A stretch of DNA of 64,000 bases, taken from Lathyrus oleraceus (lineage: Eukaryota > Streptophyta > Magnoliopsida > Fabales > Fabaceae). Of this stretch, positions 1 to 10,417 are shown one piece after another; position 1 is the first letter of the stretch; each line of letters opens with the position of its first letter. The translations under genes were made by a program, and so were the position numbers. The stretch spans positions 298,428,536 through 298,492,535 of the forward strand of contig NC_066581.1 of the NCBI RefSeq assembly GCF_024323335.1, in the 5' to 3' direction. The notes beneath the pieces are model-generated. The model was not told where the DNA came from. It ran no database searches and was given only the letters and a program-made list of their open reading frames with translations.

Positions 1-1
1 C

Positions 2-463
2 AAGATTCATAGGAAAGGAAGGAAAGAGTTGGGTCCTAAGAATTGCATCGTTTTGGAGCCTTACACTGTTTGGGTTAGGAAGAGGGCGTCTGAGTATCTC
101 ATGCCTTATGAGTATCCGAGACCTACACCTATGATTATGGCTGGGCCTTCAACCCTCCCTAATCAAGGAGTAGAGGAGTTGAGAGACGAAGACCGTTCAC
201 GTGCCTGGATCCGTGAACGTGAAGAGTTGCTTCAGCAGATTAAGGAGAAGGATGCGTTGATTGAGTTTCTTGAGCGTCAGGTTATTGATGACCCTGATGA
301 TGTATGGACTTCTCTACTTCCTCAGTCTTCTAAGTTCTGGAAGAGGAGGTATGATCGACTCGCCAAAGAGAAGGCCGATATGGAGGCAGCCTACGAGAGG
401 GAGGTGAAGAGGCTTCGCGCATCTTATCTTCCTGTGTCCCGAGCTTTAGATGATTGTTTCTAG
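2..463 (+). CDS. Ogre-A ORF1, C-terminal part
   Basis: This reading frame is open from the window edge to a TAG at 461-463. It encodes the C-terminal third of the Ogre-specific ORF1 protein, whose function is unknown. The start, ELGPKNCIVLEPYTVWVRKR, matches the ORF1 proteins of Ogre-B and Ogre-I. From about residue 58 to the end it is rich in Glu, Lys and Arg with heptad-like Leu/Ile spacing, which suggests a coiled coil. The N-terminal plant-mobile-domain-like region lies left of the window. I see no break in the visible part. Identification rests on similarity to the complete ORF1 at 59355-60683. Confidence 0.75.
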   Translation, partial: KIHRKGRKELGPKNCIVLEPYTVWVRKRASEYLMPYEYPRPTPMIMAGPSTLPNQGVEELRDEDRSRAWIREREELLQQIKEKDALIEFLERQVIDDPDDVWTSLLPQSSKFWKRRYDRLAKEKADMEAAYEREVKRLRASYLPVSRALDDCF

Positions 464-774
464 GGATCCATAAGACGATTATTTTCCTTTTCTCTTGTAT
501 ATGATTGACGATGCTGCACTTCTTTTCCTTGATATTATTTGATGAGATATTTCCATATGTGATAAAATGCTTAATATTTCCAGAATTTGCAAATAAAACT
601 CTAAAGTTCCTTTGAAATAAAAAACAAATCATATGCACAAACATTGCATGCATCGTATGCATAAGCAGGTTTTGTTTCCGGTCCCTTGCCCTGTGGTCTA
701 ACTCTGTGTCCTTCATTTATTTTGAAGACAAGCTGACTCACCGGTACTACACTAGAGCCAACATTTCAAGACTG
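464..774 (+). other. ORF1-gag spacer of Ogre-A
   Basis: This is AT-rich, mostly noncoding sequence between ORF1 and gag. Its last 69 bases stay open in the gag frame and encode a KLTHRYYTRAN-like string that recurs upstream of gag in Ogre-B and Ogre-G. The real gag protein may therefore start upstream, perhaps by splicing from ORF1 RNA. That is inference; I found no decisive splice site. Confidence 0.5.
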
Positions 775-3700
775 ATGGATCACTTAGAGCAAGAGAACCG
801 CGAGCTGAAAGAGGAAGTGGCCAGATTGACTGCCCTAATGGAGTCACTCATGGCTGCCCAGAGCCAGTCTTCTCTGACACCTTCAACTCCTCCCCAGAGG
901 ACAGTTATCTCCGAGATTGTCTCCTCTACTGTGCCCGCTGCCAGTGCACACTTTGTTCCAACAGCCATGCCAATCGGGTTCCCGTGGGGGATGCTTCCCA
1001 ATTTCATGCCTGAGGGTCCTGTTCCCACCTTTGCTTCTCTGCCGGCATCTAGCCCGGTCCTTGCCATTCCTCCTCCTGTCGTGCATACTTTGCCCAGAGT
1101 AGACGAGACCATCTATCATTCTGAGCCTTCTGAGGGTCCATATGTTTATGAGAAGATGGATGCCATGAATGATCAATTTCTTGAGCTTCACAAGGAATTG
1201 AAAACTCTCAGAGGGAAAGACCTTTTCGACAAGTCTGCTGCCGAACTCTGCTTGGTTCCAAATGTGAAGATCCCTGTGAAATTCAAGGTCCCTGATTTTG
1301 GAAAGTACAAAGGAAATACTTGTCCTCTCAGCCACCTGGTCATGTATGCCAGGAAGATGTCGACTCAAACCGATAATGACCAACTACTCGTCCATTACTT
1401 TCAGGACAGTCTGTCCGGTGCCGCTTTGCGTTGGTACATGGGTTTAGACAGCGCGAACATCCGATCCTTCAATGATCTCGGCGAAGCCTTCGTCAAGCAG
1501 TACAAGTACAACGTGGATATGGCTCCCGATAGAGATCAATTGAGAGCCATGTCCCAGAAGGATAAAGAAACATTTAAGGAGTACGCCCAAAGGTGGCGAG
1601 AGGTGGCAGCACAGATCGTGCCTCCGCTAGAAGAGAAAGAGATGACTAAGATCTTTTTGAAGACTTTAAGTTCCTTTTATTATGAGCGGATGATTGCTAG
1701 CGCTCCTTCTGACTTCACCGAGATGGTGAATATGGGGATGCGTCTAGAAGAAGGGGTCCGTGAAGGACGGTTAACCAGAGAAGAAGGCTCTTCTGCCAAA
1801 CGTTATGGGACGTTTGCAAAGAAGAAAGATGGAGAGGCACATGCTGTGATCTCCCATGAGAAACCAAGAAGACCCTCTGTGAGGAGGAAGACTGTGTGTC
1901 CCGCCAGTAACCAGCACCAGGTGGCTCATATAACACCTGTTTTCAGAGACAATCAACAGTATCAGCAACATAGTAACAATCAACAACCACCTCAGCAATA
2001 TCAGCCACAACAGCTCCGACCGCAGGAGCAAGCCTACCAGCCTCGAAACAGTAATCAAACCAGCACGAGTTACGAGAGGAAAAGGGTCACCTTCGATCCT
2101 ATTCCTATGACGTACGCAGAGTTATATCCCTCTTTGATAGAAAGGAAGATGATTACTCTGAGAGACCCACCGGCTATACCTGCTAACCCCCAGTGGTGGT
2201 ATAAGCCTGAGTTACATTGTGTTTACCATTCTGGTGCTCCCGGCCACGACGTGGAGAATTGTTACCCTTTGAAGACCAAGGTTCAAGACCTTGTGAGGTG
2301 TGGTATTTTATGTTTTGAGGACGTAGGCCCTAATGTGAAGAAGAACCCATTGCCCGAACATGGGAAATCTGTCAACATGGTCCAGGGTTGCCCTGGAAAA
2401 TACAAGGTAAAATATGTCAATCATATTCAATAGTCTCTGGTCCAGATGCATCGTTTGTTGTGTGACTACAGTCATTATGAGCATGACCATGATAGATGTT
2501 GAGTCTGCTCTGTTAACCGATTGGGTTGTTGCCAGGTGCGCAAGGATGTTTAGGAAATGCTGGACGAAGGAGTCATTGAGATCCTTCAAAACAGGAATGT
2601 TGATGAAAATGAGCCTGAGGTCAATGTGATCTCCCCAGTGTTCCGGATACCCGAGCCTGTTATCATCAAGTACAATGGTAGCAAGTAGAAGGCTTCTCCC
2701 GCTCTGATCATTAAGCCTGCTGGTCCTGTGCCTTACTCTTCTGAAAAGGCAGTTCCCTATCGCTACGACGCCGTAGCAGTAGAGAATGGGAAAGAGGTGT
2801 CCTTTCCCTCTTCTTCTGTTATGAATATTGCCGATGTTAGCGGTTTGACCCGTAGTGGCCATGTATTTTCAGCACCGCCGAAGCCTCAAATTAATGCTGA
2901 TTTTGTTGAACGCCCGATCGGGAACGTTGTGAATTCTCCCAATCCTGCACTTATTGTTAAGCCCTCCTCTATATTGAAAACTCCTACTTCTGTTGGCCCT
3001 AGTGGCAATGAGAAAGAAGACTGTGATGAGATACTGAGACTCATCAAAAGGAGCGAGTACAATGTTGTAGACCAACTTCTACAAACGCCATCCAAAATAT
3101 CTGTGTTATCCTTACTCTTAAATTCAGAACCACACCGAGAGGCTCTGCAGAAGGTGTTGGATGTGGCATATGTGGATCACGATGTCACTTTGGAGCAATT
3201 CGATAGCATTGTTGCAAACATTACTGCTTGCAACAACCTGAGCTTTTGTGACTCTGATCTCCCTGAGGAGGGAAGAGACCACAACTTGGCTTTACACATA
3301 TCTATGAATTGCAAAGACGACGCCATGTCCAATGTGCTGGTGGACACCGGGTCATCATTGAATGTATTGCCAAAGTCCACTCTCTCAAAGCTATCATATC
3401 AAGGGCCTCCCATGAGGCAGAGTGGAGTAGTTGTGAAGGCTTTCGATGGGTCTCGCAAAACTGTGATTGGGGAAGTTGATCTCCCAATAAGGATCGGACC
3501 AAGTGATTTCCAGATTACCTTCCAGGTTATGGACATTCACCCATCGTATAGTTGTCTTTTGGGCAGACCATGGATTCACGAGGCAGGCGCCATGACATCC
3601 ACCCTACACCAGAAATTGAAATTCGTGAAAAACAAGAAGCTGGTGGTGGTAGGGGGAGAAAGGGCTCTCCTTGTTAGCCATTTGTCTTCCTTCTCTTATA

Positions 3701-4070
3701 TAGATGCTGAGGTTGAAATTGGAACTCCTTTCCAAGCTTTATCTATAGCTGAGCCTATTGAGAAGAGAACTTCTTCATTTGCTTCCTACAAAGATGCAAA
3801 GTTGGCCATTGAGCATGGTGCAACCACTGGTTTAGGAAAAATGATTGAGTTAGAAGACAACGAGTCCTGGGCTGGCATAGGTTTTTCTTCTGGTACTTTC
3901 AACAAGCAATGGTTATTCAAGAGTGGAGGTTTTATCCACAATGGTCAAGATGAGGAGGCTGCTGCCGTTTTAGAAGAAGATACAAAGGATTCTGGCAACT
4001 TCATCATCCCTGGAGGGGTCCGCAACAATTGGGTCGCTGTGGATATTCCAACAGTTGTCCATAAGTCAAC
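775..4070 (+). pseudogene. gag-pro: Ogre-A gag-protease (four in-frame stops)
   Basis: The product was the structural Gag and aspartic protease that build and mature the virus-like particle. I chose ATG 775 because Ogre-B gag begins at the same place (M-D/E-HLEQENREL). The frame holds an N-terminal coiled coil, a Retrotrans_gag region (about 1240-1690), a Gln/Pro-rich linker, a knuckle-like motif C-x2-H-x5-H-x4-C near 2218-2262, and the protease active site DTG at 3343-3351 with the flap-end motif LLGRPWIH. A Gly-rich, G-patch-like stretch follows. The same frame is interrupted by TAG 2431, TGA 2500, TAG 2551 and TAG 2686 with no frameshift, so decay was by point mutation. The frame ends at a TAA that overlaps the intron donor. 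Confidence 0.85.
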
Positions 4071-4331
4071 GTAATGATCACTTTGTTTAAAAACTCTTCT
4101 CCCATGCCAAAAGGAGGAGTGATGACATTGATGGCGCATAAATACAATGATATTTTCATTCAATAAATTCATGTTAAATGTTTATTTTTTCATTTATTTT
4201 CCCTTTTCGCTTTTGCATGAAATTGGTGATCACATAAAACCTCAAAATGGAATAAAATCAATCTTTTCATCTGCATAATGATTTGCCTTGTTTGAATTCT
4301 AAATCTTTTCATATCCGAAATCATTATGCAG
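4071..4331 (+). other. Ogre-A intron between protease and RT
   Basis: This 261-bp predicted GT-AG intron has donor AAC|GTAATG at 4071 and acceptor TTATGCAG|GTTG ending at 4331. Splicing joins ACG to TTG in frame and removes the TAA at 4072-4074. Ogre elements are known to carry a spliced intron at this place. The same junction is readable in Ogre-B at 31140-31397, which supports the call. Confidence 0.8.
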
Positions 4332-5580
4332 GTTGATTTCTAAACCCATTGAACATAATGACCCAACACCATCTCCCAATTTTGAATTCCCTGTATTTGA
4401 GGCAGAGGAAGATGATGTTGAAGAGATTCCTGATGAGATCACCCGGCTACTTGAGCATGAAGAGAAGATCATTCAGCCGCATCTCGAGAATCTGGAAACA
4501 GTCAACTTGGGGTCTGAAGATTGTGTGCGAGAGGTAAAGATTGGGGCACTTCTGGAAGAATCTGTTAAGAAGGGGTTGATTAAGTTACTACGAGAATATG
4601 TTGACATCTTTGCCTGGTCATATGAAGACATGCCTGGTCTAGATACTGATATTGTACAACATTTCCTACCTTTAAAGCCTGAGTGTGTGCCTGTGAAGCA
4701 GAAGCTCAGAAGAACTCATCCCGATATGGAAGTAAAGATCAAAGAGGAAGTTCAGAAGCAAATTGATGCGGGGTTCCTGGTGACTTCTATATATCCCCAA
4801 TGGGTGGCCAATATTGTGCCCGTGCCTAAGAAAGATGGAAAAGTCCGGATGTGTGTGGACTATAGAGACTTGAATAAAGCTAGTCCGAAAGATGATTTCC
4901 CTCTACCACATATTGATATGTTGGTAGATAATACAACTAAATTCAAAGTCTTATCGTTTATGGATGGATTTTCCGGATATAATCAGATTAAAATGGCACC
5001 CGAGGATATGGAGAAGACAACATTCATCACACCTTGGGGAACATTCTGTTATCGAGTGATGCCCTTCGGTTTGAAGAACGCCGGAGCCACGTATCAACGA
5101 GCTACGACTACCTTGTTCCATGACATGATGCACAAGGAGATTGAGGTGTACGTTGACGATATGATCGCTAAATCAAGATCGGAGGTTGTACTCCCAGTAG
5201 AGGTGGAGATCCCATCAATGAGAGTCTTGATGGAAGCCATGTTGACTAATGCTGAATGGATTTAGAGTCGTTATGACCAGCTGAATTTGATTGAAGAGAA
5301 GAGATTGACTGCCATGTGCCATGGTCAGTTATATCAGCAGAGAATGAAGAAAAGCTTTTGATAAGAAGGTCAAGCCTCGTGTGTTCCGAGAAGGTGACCT
5401 TGTGCTCAAGAAAGTCTTGTCTTTCGCGCCCGATTCCAGGGGCAAGTGGACTCCAAACTATGAAGGTCCATATGTTGTTAAGAGAGCCTTTTCAGGCGGT
5501 GCTTTGATACTTACAACTATGGATGGGGAGGATTTCACTCGTCCTGTGAATTCAGATGCAGTCAACAAATACTTCGCCTA
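4332..5580 (+). pseudogene. pol: Ogre-A pol remnant: RT fused to integrase tail
   Basis: The N-terminal half is a Ty3-type reverse transcriptase (VPKKDGKVRMCVDYRDLNKA, then YVDD at 5149-5160). At about 5181 it switches in frame to the integrase C-terminal region (EVVLPVEVEIPS). The end of RT, both RNase H domains and the integrase catalytic core are therefore deleted. Downstream there is a TAG at 5264-5266 where relatives have CAG, and one extra A near 5355 shifts the frame. The tail (5381-5580) ends with the conserved RGKWTPNYEGPYVVKR and KYFA block. The remnant cannot encode a working polymerase. Confidence 0.85.
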
Positions 5581-5600
5581 AAAATAAAAACAGAATAGCT

Positions 5601-5760
5601 CGCTAAGTTGAAAACCCGAAAGGGCGGCTTAGGCAAAAATGAGCGTTTCGGTGGATTGAAAACCCGAAAGGGCGGTCCAGGCAAAAGTTAGAGACATGGA
5701 AAATGAATATAGGTATCCCGCTAGATTGAGTACCTCATCCTGGGGCAATCTAGGAAAAAA
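5601..5760 (+). repeat. Three stem-loop units in the Ogre-A 3' UTR (class A hairpins)
   Basis: Unit 1, 5603-5632, has stem CTAAG/CTTAG around CCCGAAAGGG (5615-5624). Unit 2, 5652-5679, has stem TGGA/TCCA around the same core (5663-5672). Unit 3, 5721-5753, has a perfect 8-bp stem CTAGATTG/CAATCTAG with a diverged core. Units 1 and 2 continue into GGCAAAA; unit 3 continues into GGAAAAA. CCC-GAAA-GGG is a GNRA tetraloop form. The stem sequences differ while pairing is kept. Confidence 0.75.
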
Positions 5761-8327
5761 TTAGGGATTTGACAAGTAACTGCATCCTGACAAGACTTTG
5801 TTCTACAACTGTCGTCCGTCAAAGATCCTTGCTCATTATCAGCCAAAGCTTCAAATACATCGGATTCAGAATTGGTGGAGAAATGGTCATTATGTTCAAT
5901 GTAGCCCTTTTCCAATATATATCACCAATTTCAAATTTGTAAAGATCTATGGAGTCTTTCCATTCGCAGACTACCATTCTATCAAATAAATTTGAGCCTT
6001 TTATCCAATTATTGGCACTCTTATCTGTTTCTATTCAACAAATGTTTTGCATGTTTTGATTAAGAAAATATCATTGTTTTAAACGATCAAATTTTTTATA
6101 ATTTGTTTTTAAACAAAGTGAACATTCACAATGACGAAAGGATACTTAGGAGATCCTCAGTGCTCTCCCAAGGGTGGTACGATCCCCAACATAGTAAGAT
6201 TTTTGTCCATATTCCTGGCCTGACTGTATCTCCTCCCTCCGGAACCCCTTGTGGTTTATCCTACCAAGTGGATTGCTTGTTGAGAGTCACCTCTCTTCCC
6301 TTCAGCAGAGTAGCAATCTTTCTTCCTCAGTAGCTTGGATCTCTTTGGGCAAGAGCGGTATTTGATGGTTGATCCCGATAAATCCTTTATCTCCTCGGAT
6401 AGATTCCCCAGTAGAGTTGTTGGTGTGGTGGACCTTGTCTGTGATAACTCTCGTCCCCAGCTGGAATGATTGATGATTCATCCCCTGCAGAGTTCTTTGC
6501 TTCCTGGTATCTCTGATCTCCAACAGATTGGATACTCTTCGGTGAACTTGGCTTTCTCTCTTGAGATGTAGTACCGGATGGTTGATTCCTGGACCTGGTT
6601 GTGTTAAATATGTCTGTTTGTCAACATACATCATACATAAACCACGCACATTCATGCATAATTATAACATTAAGATATTCATGTTGCATTCTTTGCCATA
6701 TATCGTTGTTTGTTGTCTCCTGCTATTTGGTGATATACTTCCCCGAGCAGATGTGTGTGTCTCATCTCTCCATATAGAGTCAGCTCCATAGGCAGAAAGC
6801 GTCTATCCTTTCTTCCATATTCCCCACCGGGTTATATCCTCGTGGATGTTGATTGTTTTTGTTCCTTCCCAACACATATATTGGGATGGGTTTCCCCATT
6901 GAGTTATATTCTCACCGGGACAAGTCTTGATTCAGTGTGCCTATCTAATTTGATCCTGGATCGGTCTCTTGAGACTCTTTTCCTGTTTCCCCGTGGTAAA
7001 TGAATAATTGCTCAATAATTAGTAATTATTATCCCCGGCGGAGTCTGCGGTTCTCTACCCTCATACCGGTAGTTGTAAACCCTATTTCTTCCCTTTTTGC
7101 AGAGTAACTATTTTTGCTCATCTTTAATTGGTGACAGTTATCTTCATCCAGTATTCAGTGATGATATCCCCTCATCTGCTTGGATAATTGCCCTGATTAC
7201 GCAATTTATCCCCAGCGGGTCATCTCTCGTCTACCTTGTTGTTGTTGGTAATGATTGTTCCTCCCCTGAATTGGTCATCATTATATACCTAGTTTCGGTA
7301 TCCCGATGCCTTTTCTTTTTGGTCAATTTATCCTTTATTAACCCAGTAATCGGTTGTGGATAATCGCCCATGCGAGTATATTATCTACGTTCTGACGGTA
7401 ATAGATAGTATATCTCATGCACTCTCGGGTCTGAAGCCTTTTGTTCTTCCCTAGTTGAGTAAGATTCATATCCCCTTTGTGGAGTCGAATATCCATCCTG
7501 TAATCGAGTTTGCTTTTAGCCCTCTTTTGGATGATGAGTGTTTTGGGAATATTCCCCAATTCACGCCTTGGTTGGTCACCTATTATATGCCCAGTAACCA
7601 GTATCCCTGGTGTTCCTTCCTCTCTGCTACCTATTATGACTTTTTGTCCCCTGTGGAGTCAGAGTTCCTAAGTTGAAATATACCTTTTAGGTCTTCCTCA
7701 GATGTTTTGAAGTCTTGATGTCTCTCACCCTTATACCGGTCTTGGATATTCATCTCTTCCTGAGCATGTTGTATCTCTCACCCTCATACCTGGCGTTCAG
7801 ATCACATATCTCCTTGAGCTTATTACCCAGTAACCGGTAATACCTCGTCCCGCTGCTTCCCCAGGAGTGTCCTTTTTAGACATCCCCAGCGAAGTCCCTT
7901 AGTGGATTGTTTTCATCCGGATTCTATCCGAAGTATCCGCTGTGGATAGTTTTTTGCTGTATTGGCATATTCCCTAATACATGCATCTTCGAGTCAGCTC
8001 GAGTCTTTCCAATGGATTTATTCCCTTTGGAATTCTGTTCCCCACGCGTTGAGTCGTGACCTGCTCGCGCATTTCTTTCTTATCCCCATAAGAGTCCCCA
8101 GGGTCTTGGTCCCATGGAGTGAATTGCTCATATGAATTATCAGTGGCTTCTGATTTCTTTGCTTTTGTGGACACATATCTCCATAGAGTGCTACCATTTT
8201 TCATACCTACATTTGCATCATGAGGTCTCTTATTGGACCAAAATTCGTCTCTTTGTTATTATTTAAACCCATTCTACCCCGTCGAGACGAAGATTTTAAC
8301 CTTCACTTCTCCGGCTAGAATGACCTT
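5761..8327 (+). repeat. Ogre-A 3' UTR with degenerate CCCCAG-type repeats
   Basis: This noncoding stretch has no believable gene. From about 6150 it is built of degenerate units containing TCCCCAGNNGAGT-like words, for example 6405-6418, 7032-7045, 7209-7221, 7883-7897 and 8083-8100. These resemble the 3' end of the primer tRNA, that is, the complement of the Ogre primer-binding site. Many units are flanked by short perfect inverted repeats, such as 6377-6391, 7249-7283, 7359-7385 and 7924-7949. Hypervariable, tandemly repeated 3' UTRs are known for Tat/Ogre elements. Confidence 0.65.
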
Positions 8328-8340
8328 AAATAGGGGCATC
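8328..8340 (+). other. Polypurine tract of Ogre-A
   Basis: AAATAGGGGCATC lies directly before the 3' LTR. The same form, AATAGGGGCAGC, precedes the Ogre-C 3' LTR. It is the expected plus-strand priming site. Confidence 0.7.
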
Positions 8341-8628
8341 TGTAAGACCCCAATTTTGACCCTAAGATCCCTCATGGCATCATAACATTGCATTTGCATT
8401 GCCTCAAGGATCTTTACCATCTTGGTTCCCTTTGCCTTTGCGTGGGACTCCTTGTGATTGGTTTGAGATCACCAAGCATGCTTGAATTATACATCATTGT
8501 TTCTCTTACTTTTGTTTACTAACCAAAAGCATAAAAATGTGTCACTAACATCTATTGTTTGAAGCTTGAGTATCATCATTCCGAACACTAATCTTGAAGG
8601 AGCGAAAAGCAGAGCCTGAGCTGTCATG

Positions 8629-8662
8629 CTCGCTAGGCGAGCATAATGGGTCGCCTAGCGAG
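8629..8662. repeat. 12-bp inverted repeat of CTCGCTAGGCGA
   Basis: CTCGCTAGGCGA (8629-8640) and its exact reverse complement (8651-8662) flank a 10-base spacer. A further copy is at 8719-8731. The same CG-rich word occurs in the Ogre-C LTRs (12409, 13001-13070 and right-LTR equivalents) and once in Ogre-I near 57403. Confidence 0.8.
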
Positions 8663-8885
8663 TCCCAAGAAAAGCCACCAGAATCACCTACGCTCAGAGG
8701 AATTTCTTGAACTATCATGCTCGCTAGGCGAAGCCCACGTGTTTAAAAAAAAGAAGAAAGAAAAACGAAAAACGAAAAAAAAAATATTAAAAAAAAAGAT
8801 AAAAAAAAATAATTAAATAAAATATAACAGAAAATTTTGGACTTGGGCCTATCTCATTTGAGCCCACAGGTCCACAAAAATCAGG

Positions 8886-8894
8886 TTATAAATT
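8886..8894 (+). promoter_or_regulatory. TATA-like box, Ogre-A LTR
   Basis: TTATAAATT lies about 545 bases into the LTR, at the place equivalent to the clear TATA boxes of Ogre-C and Ogre-I. It is a weaker match than those. Confidence 0.45.
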
Positions 8895-10369
8895 CAGAGT
8901 TTCAGTGAAATAAAATTTCATTTCATTCCTATTACCCTGGCAGGGAAAAAGATAGTGAGAGAAGAGCTAACAGAGTTCAGAGCAACCTCTAGAGACTGAA
9001 GGGAACTTGTCGGCAAAGAACTAATTCCCTCTCATATAAACCCTAAGAGTGCTTTGCAAACCCAACCGTGCCATTCAATTTCATCGGTCTCTCCAATCAG
9101 GTTTGCCTTATTCCCATTACTTTATGCTTTTAATTTGAATGCTCTGAATGTATGAGGTATTATGGGTGAATTTGATACCCTTTTGATGCATGTGTTTGAC
9201 AAGAGGTTTAGGCCTCCTACCCTTGGTTGCTTTTTGTGAGCTTTTTGTGAATTTTAATGGCATGATTCATGTGGTTACATTTTGATTTGGGGGCAACTCT
9301 TGATTACCCTATCTTGTTTCTCTAACCTGTTTGTTGAGTTTTGTTTTGTGAGGGCTTATATAACTCTTGCAGAGATGGCTTGCCTGGTGTTCCACTTTAT
9401 TTGTGGGATACCACCTGGAGGTTTATTCCGATTACATGTACTGACTCACTTTCTTTGATGGTGTTTAGCTTGGAAGAGTCTTTGGGTTTCTTATTTATCT
9501 AATTGTTGTTACTTCGGATCTTTATCCGTACGGTAGATCTCTCGATCCCTTTACTTTTCTCGCATGTTACCGATTTCTTAAGTTTCGTATAGCCTCTCGT
9601 GGCATGTCATTTAAGGTAGCGCGGTTCCTTCATCTAGGACTGCCTTTTTGCATGAGCATCCCTAAACACCCCAAACTCATTGATTTTTCTTCTCCTAAGA
9701 ACACGTTATCTCCTTCTACTACAGGCGAGTAAGTCTCCAAAGGTCGAGCATCCGCTAGATTGCGTAGTAACGCCGTTCACCCCAAAACACAACCCTTACC
9801 CCATAGGTGGTCGAACTACGTTTTGCTCTGATTTTCATCCCAGATGAGATACATAGGCATAAGACGTGATGTATTAGCGAGCACACTCCTCTTTAACCCA
9901 TAGGTAGCCGAGCTACGAAGACTCTGATTCTCAGATTCAGATGAGATACGTATGCAGTGGATGCGACATCCGTGCGAGTCATTTGCTTTTGACCCTTCTT
10001 TTAGTAAGTAGTTCATTAGATAAACATACACGCTTTTCTCATCCCTTCAATCATGTTTGCACAAATAATTTTTTTCATAAAAAACAACAACCTTTGCAAC
10101 AAATGTGAAAAGGGCTCCCTAGGAGTACCTAGGATGCTTTGGGTGCCTAATACCTTCCCATTGTATAACCAACCCCCTTACCCAGATCTCTGACATTTTT
10201 ACTAGTTTTTGATTCGATAAAACTTTTAGGTTTTTGTTCGCTTTCTAACCATTCCTTTGGATAAATAGAAGTGCGGTGGCGACTCGACTTGTATGATTTA
10301 CCTTGGATTTAGTCAATATCTCTAATGGTAACGAATACCCCGCTACACCACCGAGACGCTCATTTTTGC

Positions 10370-10399
10370 CTAAGTCGCCCTTTCGGGTTTTCAACTTAG
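10370..10399 (-). repeat. Class A stem-loop in the Ogre-B 3' UTR
   Basis: On the minus strand the stem is CTAAGT/ACTTAG (6 bp) around CCCGAAAGGG (10378-10387), followed by GGCAAAA. It is the homologue of the Ogre-A unit at 5603-5632, with one stem position changed so that pairing is extended. The array is cut off by Ogre-A. Confidence 0.75.
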
Positions 10400-10417
10400 C
10401 GAGTTGTTTTTTTCTTT

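Larger units (their letters stand above)
1..10347 (+). mobile_element. Ogre-A: Ogre-like Ty3/gypsy (Tat) retrotransposon, 5' part outside window
   Basis: The order is ORF1 tail, gag-pro, intron, RT fused to the integrase end, long 3' UTR, polypurine tract and a 3' LTR at 8341-10347. This is the order of Ogre/Tat elements, here with a large pol deletion. The LTR starts TGTAAGACCCC and ends CGCTACA. Immediately after it, the sequence becomes the reverse complement of this element's own 3' UTR (hairpin core at 10378-10387), so Ogre-A is inserted in the 3' UTR of the opposite-strand Ogre-B. The predicted 5-bp target duplication is CCACC (10348-10352); its partner lies left of the window. The coding part has several in-frame stops and one frameshift, so the copy is defective. 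Confidence 0.9.
8341..10347 (+). repeat. 3' LTR of Ogre-A
   Basis: This 2007-bp LTR starts TGTAAGACCCC and ends CGCTACA. U3 holds an inverted repeat of CTCGCTAGGCGA (8629-8662), an A-rich tract (8748-8825) and a TATA-like box at 8886. U5 holds a TGGCGACTC motif at 10277-10285, 62 bases before the LTR end. The start resembles the Ogre-B LTR (both continue TTTTGACCCTAAGATCC), so the two are related families. Confidence 0.85.
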
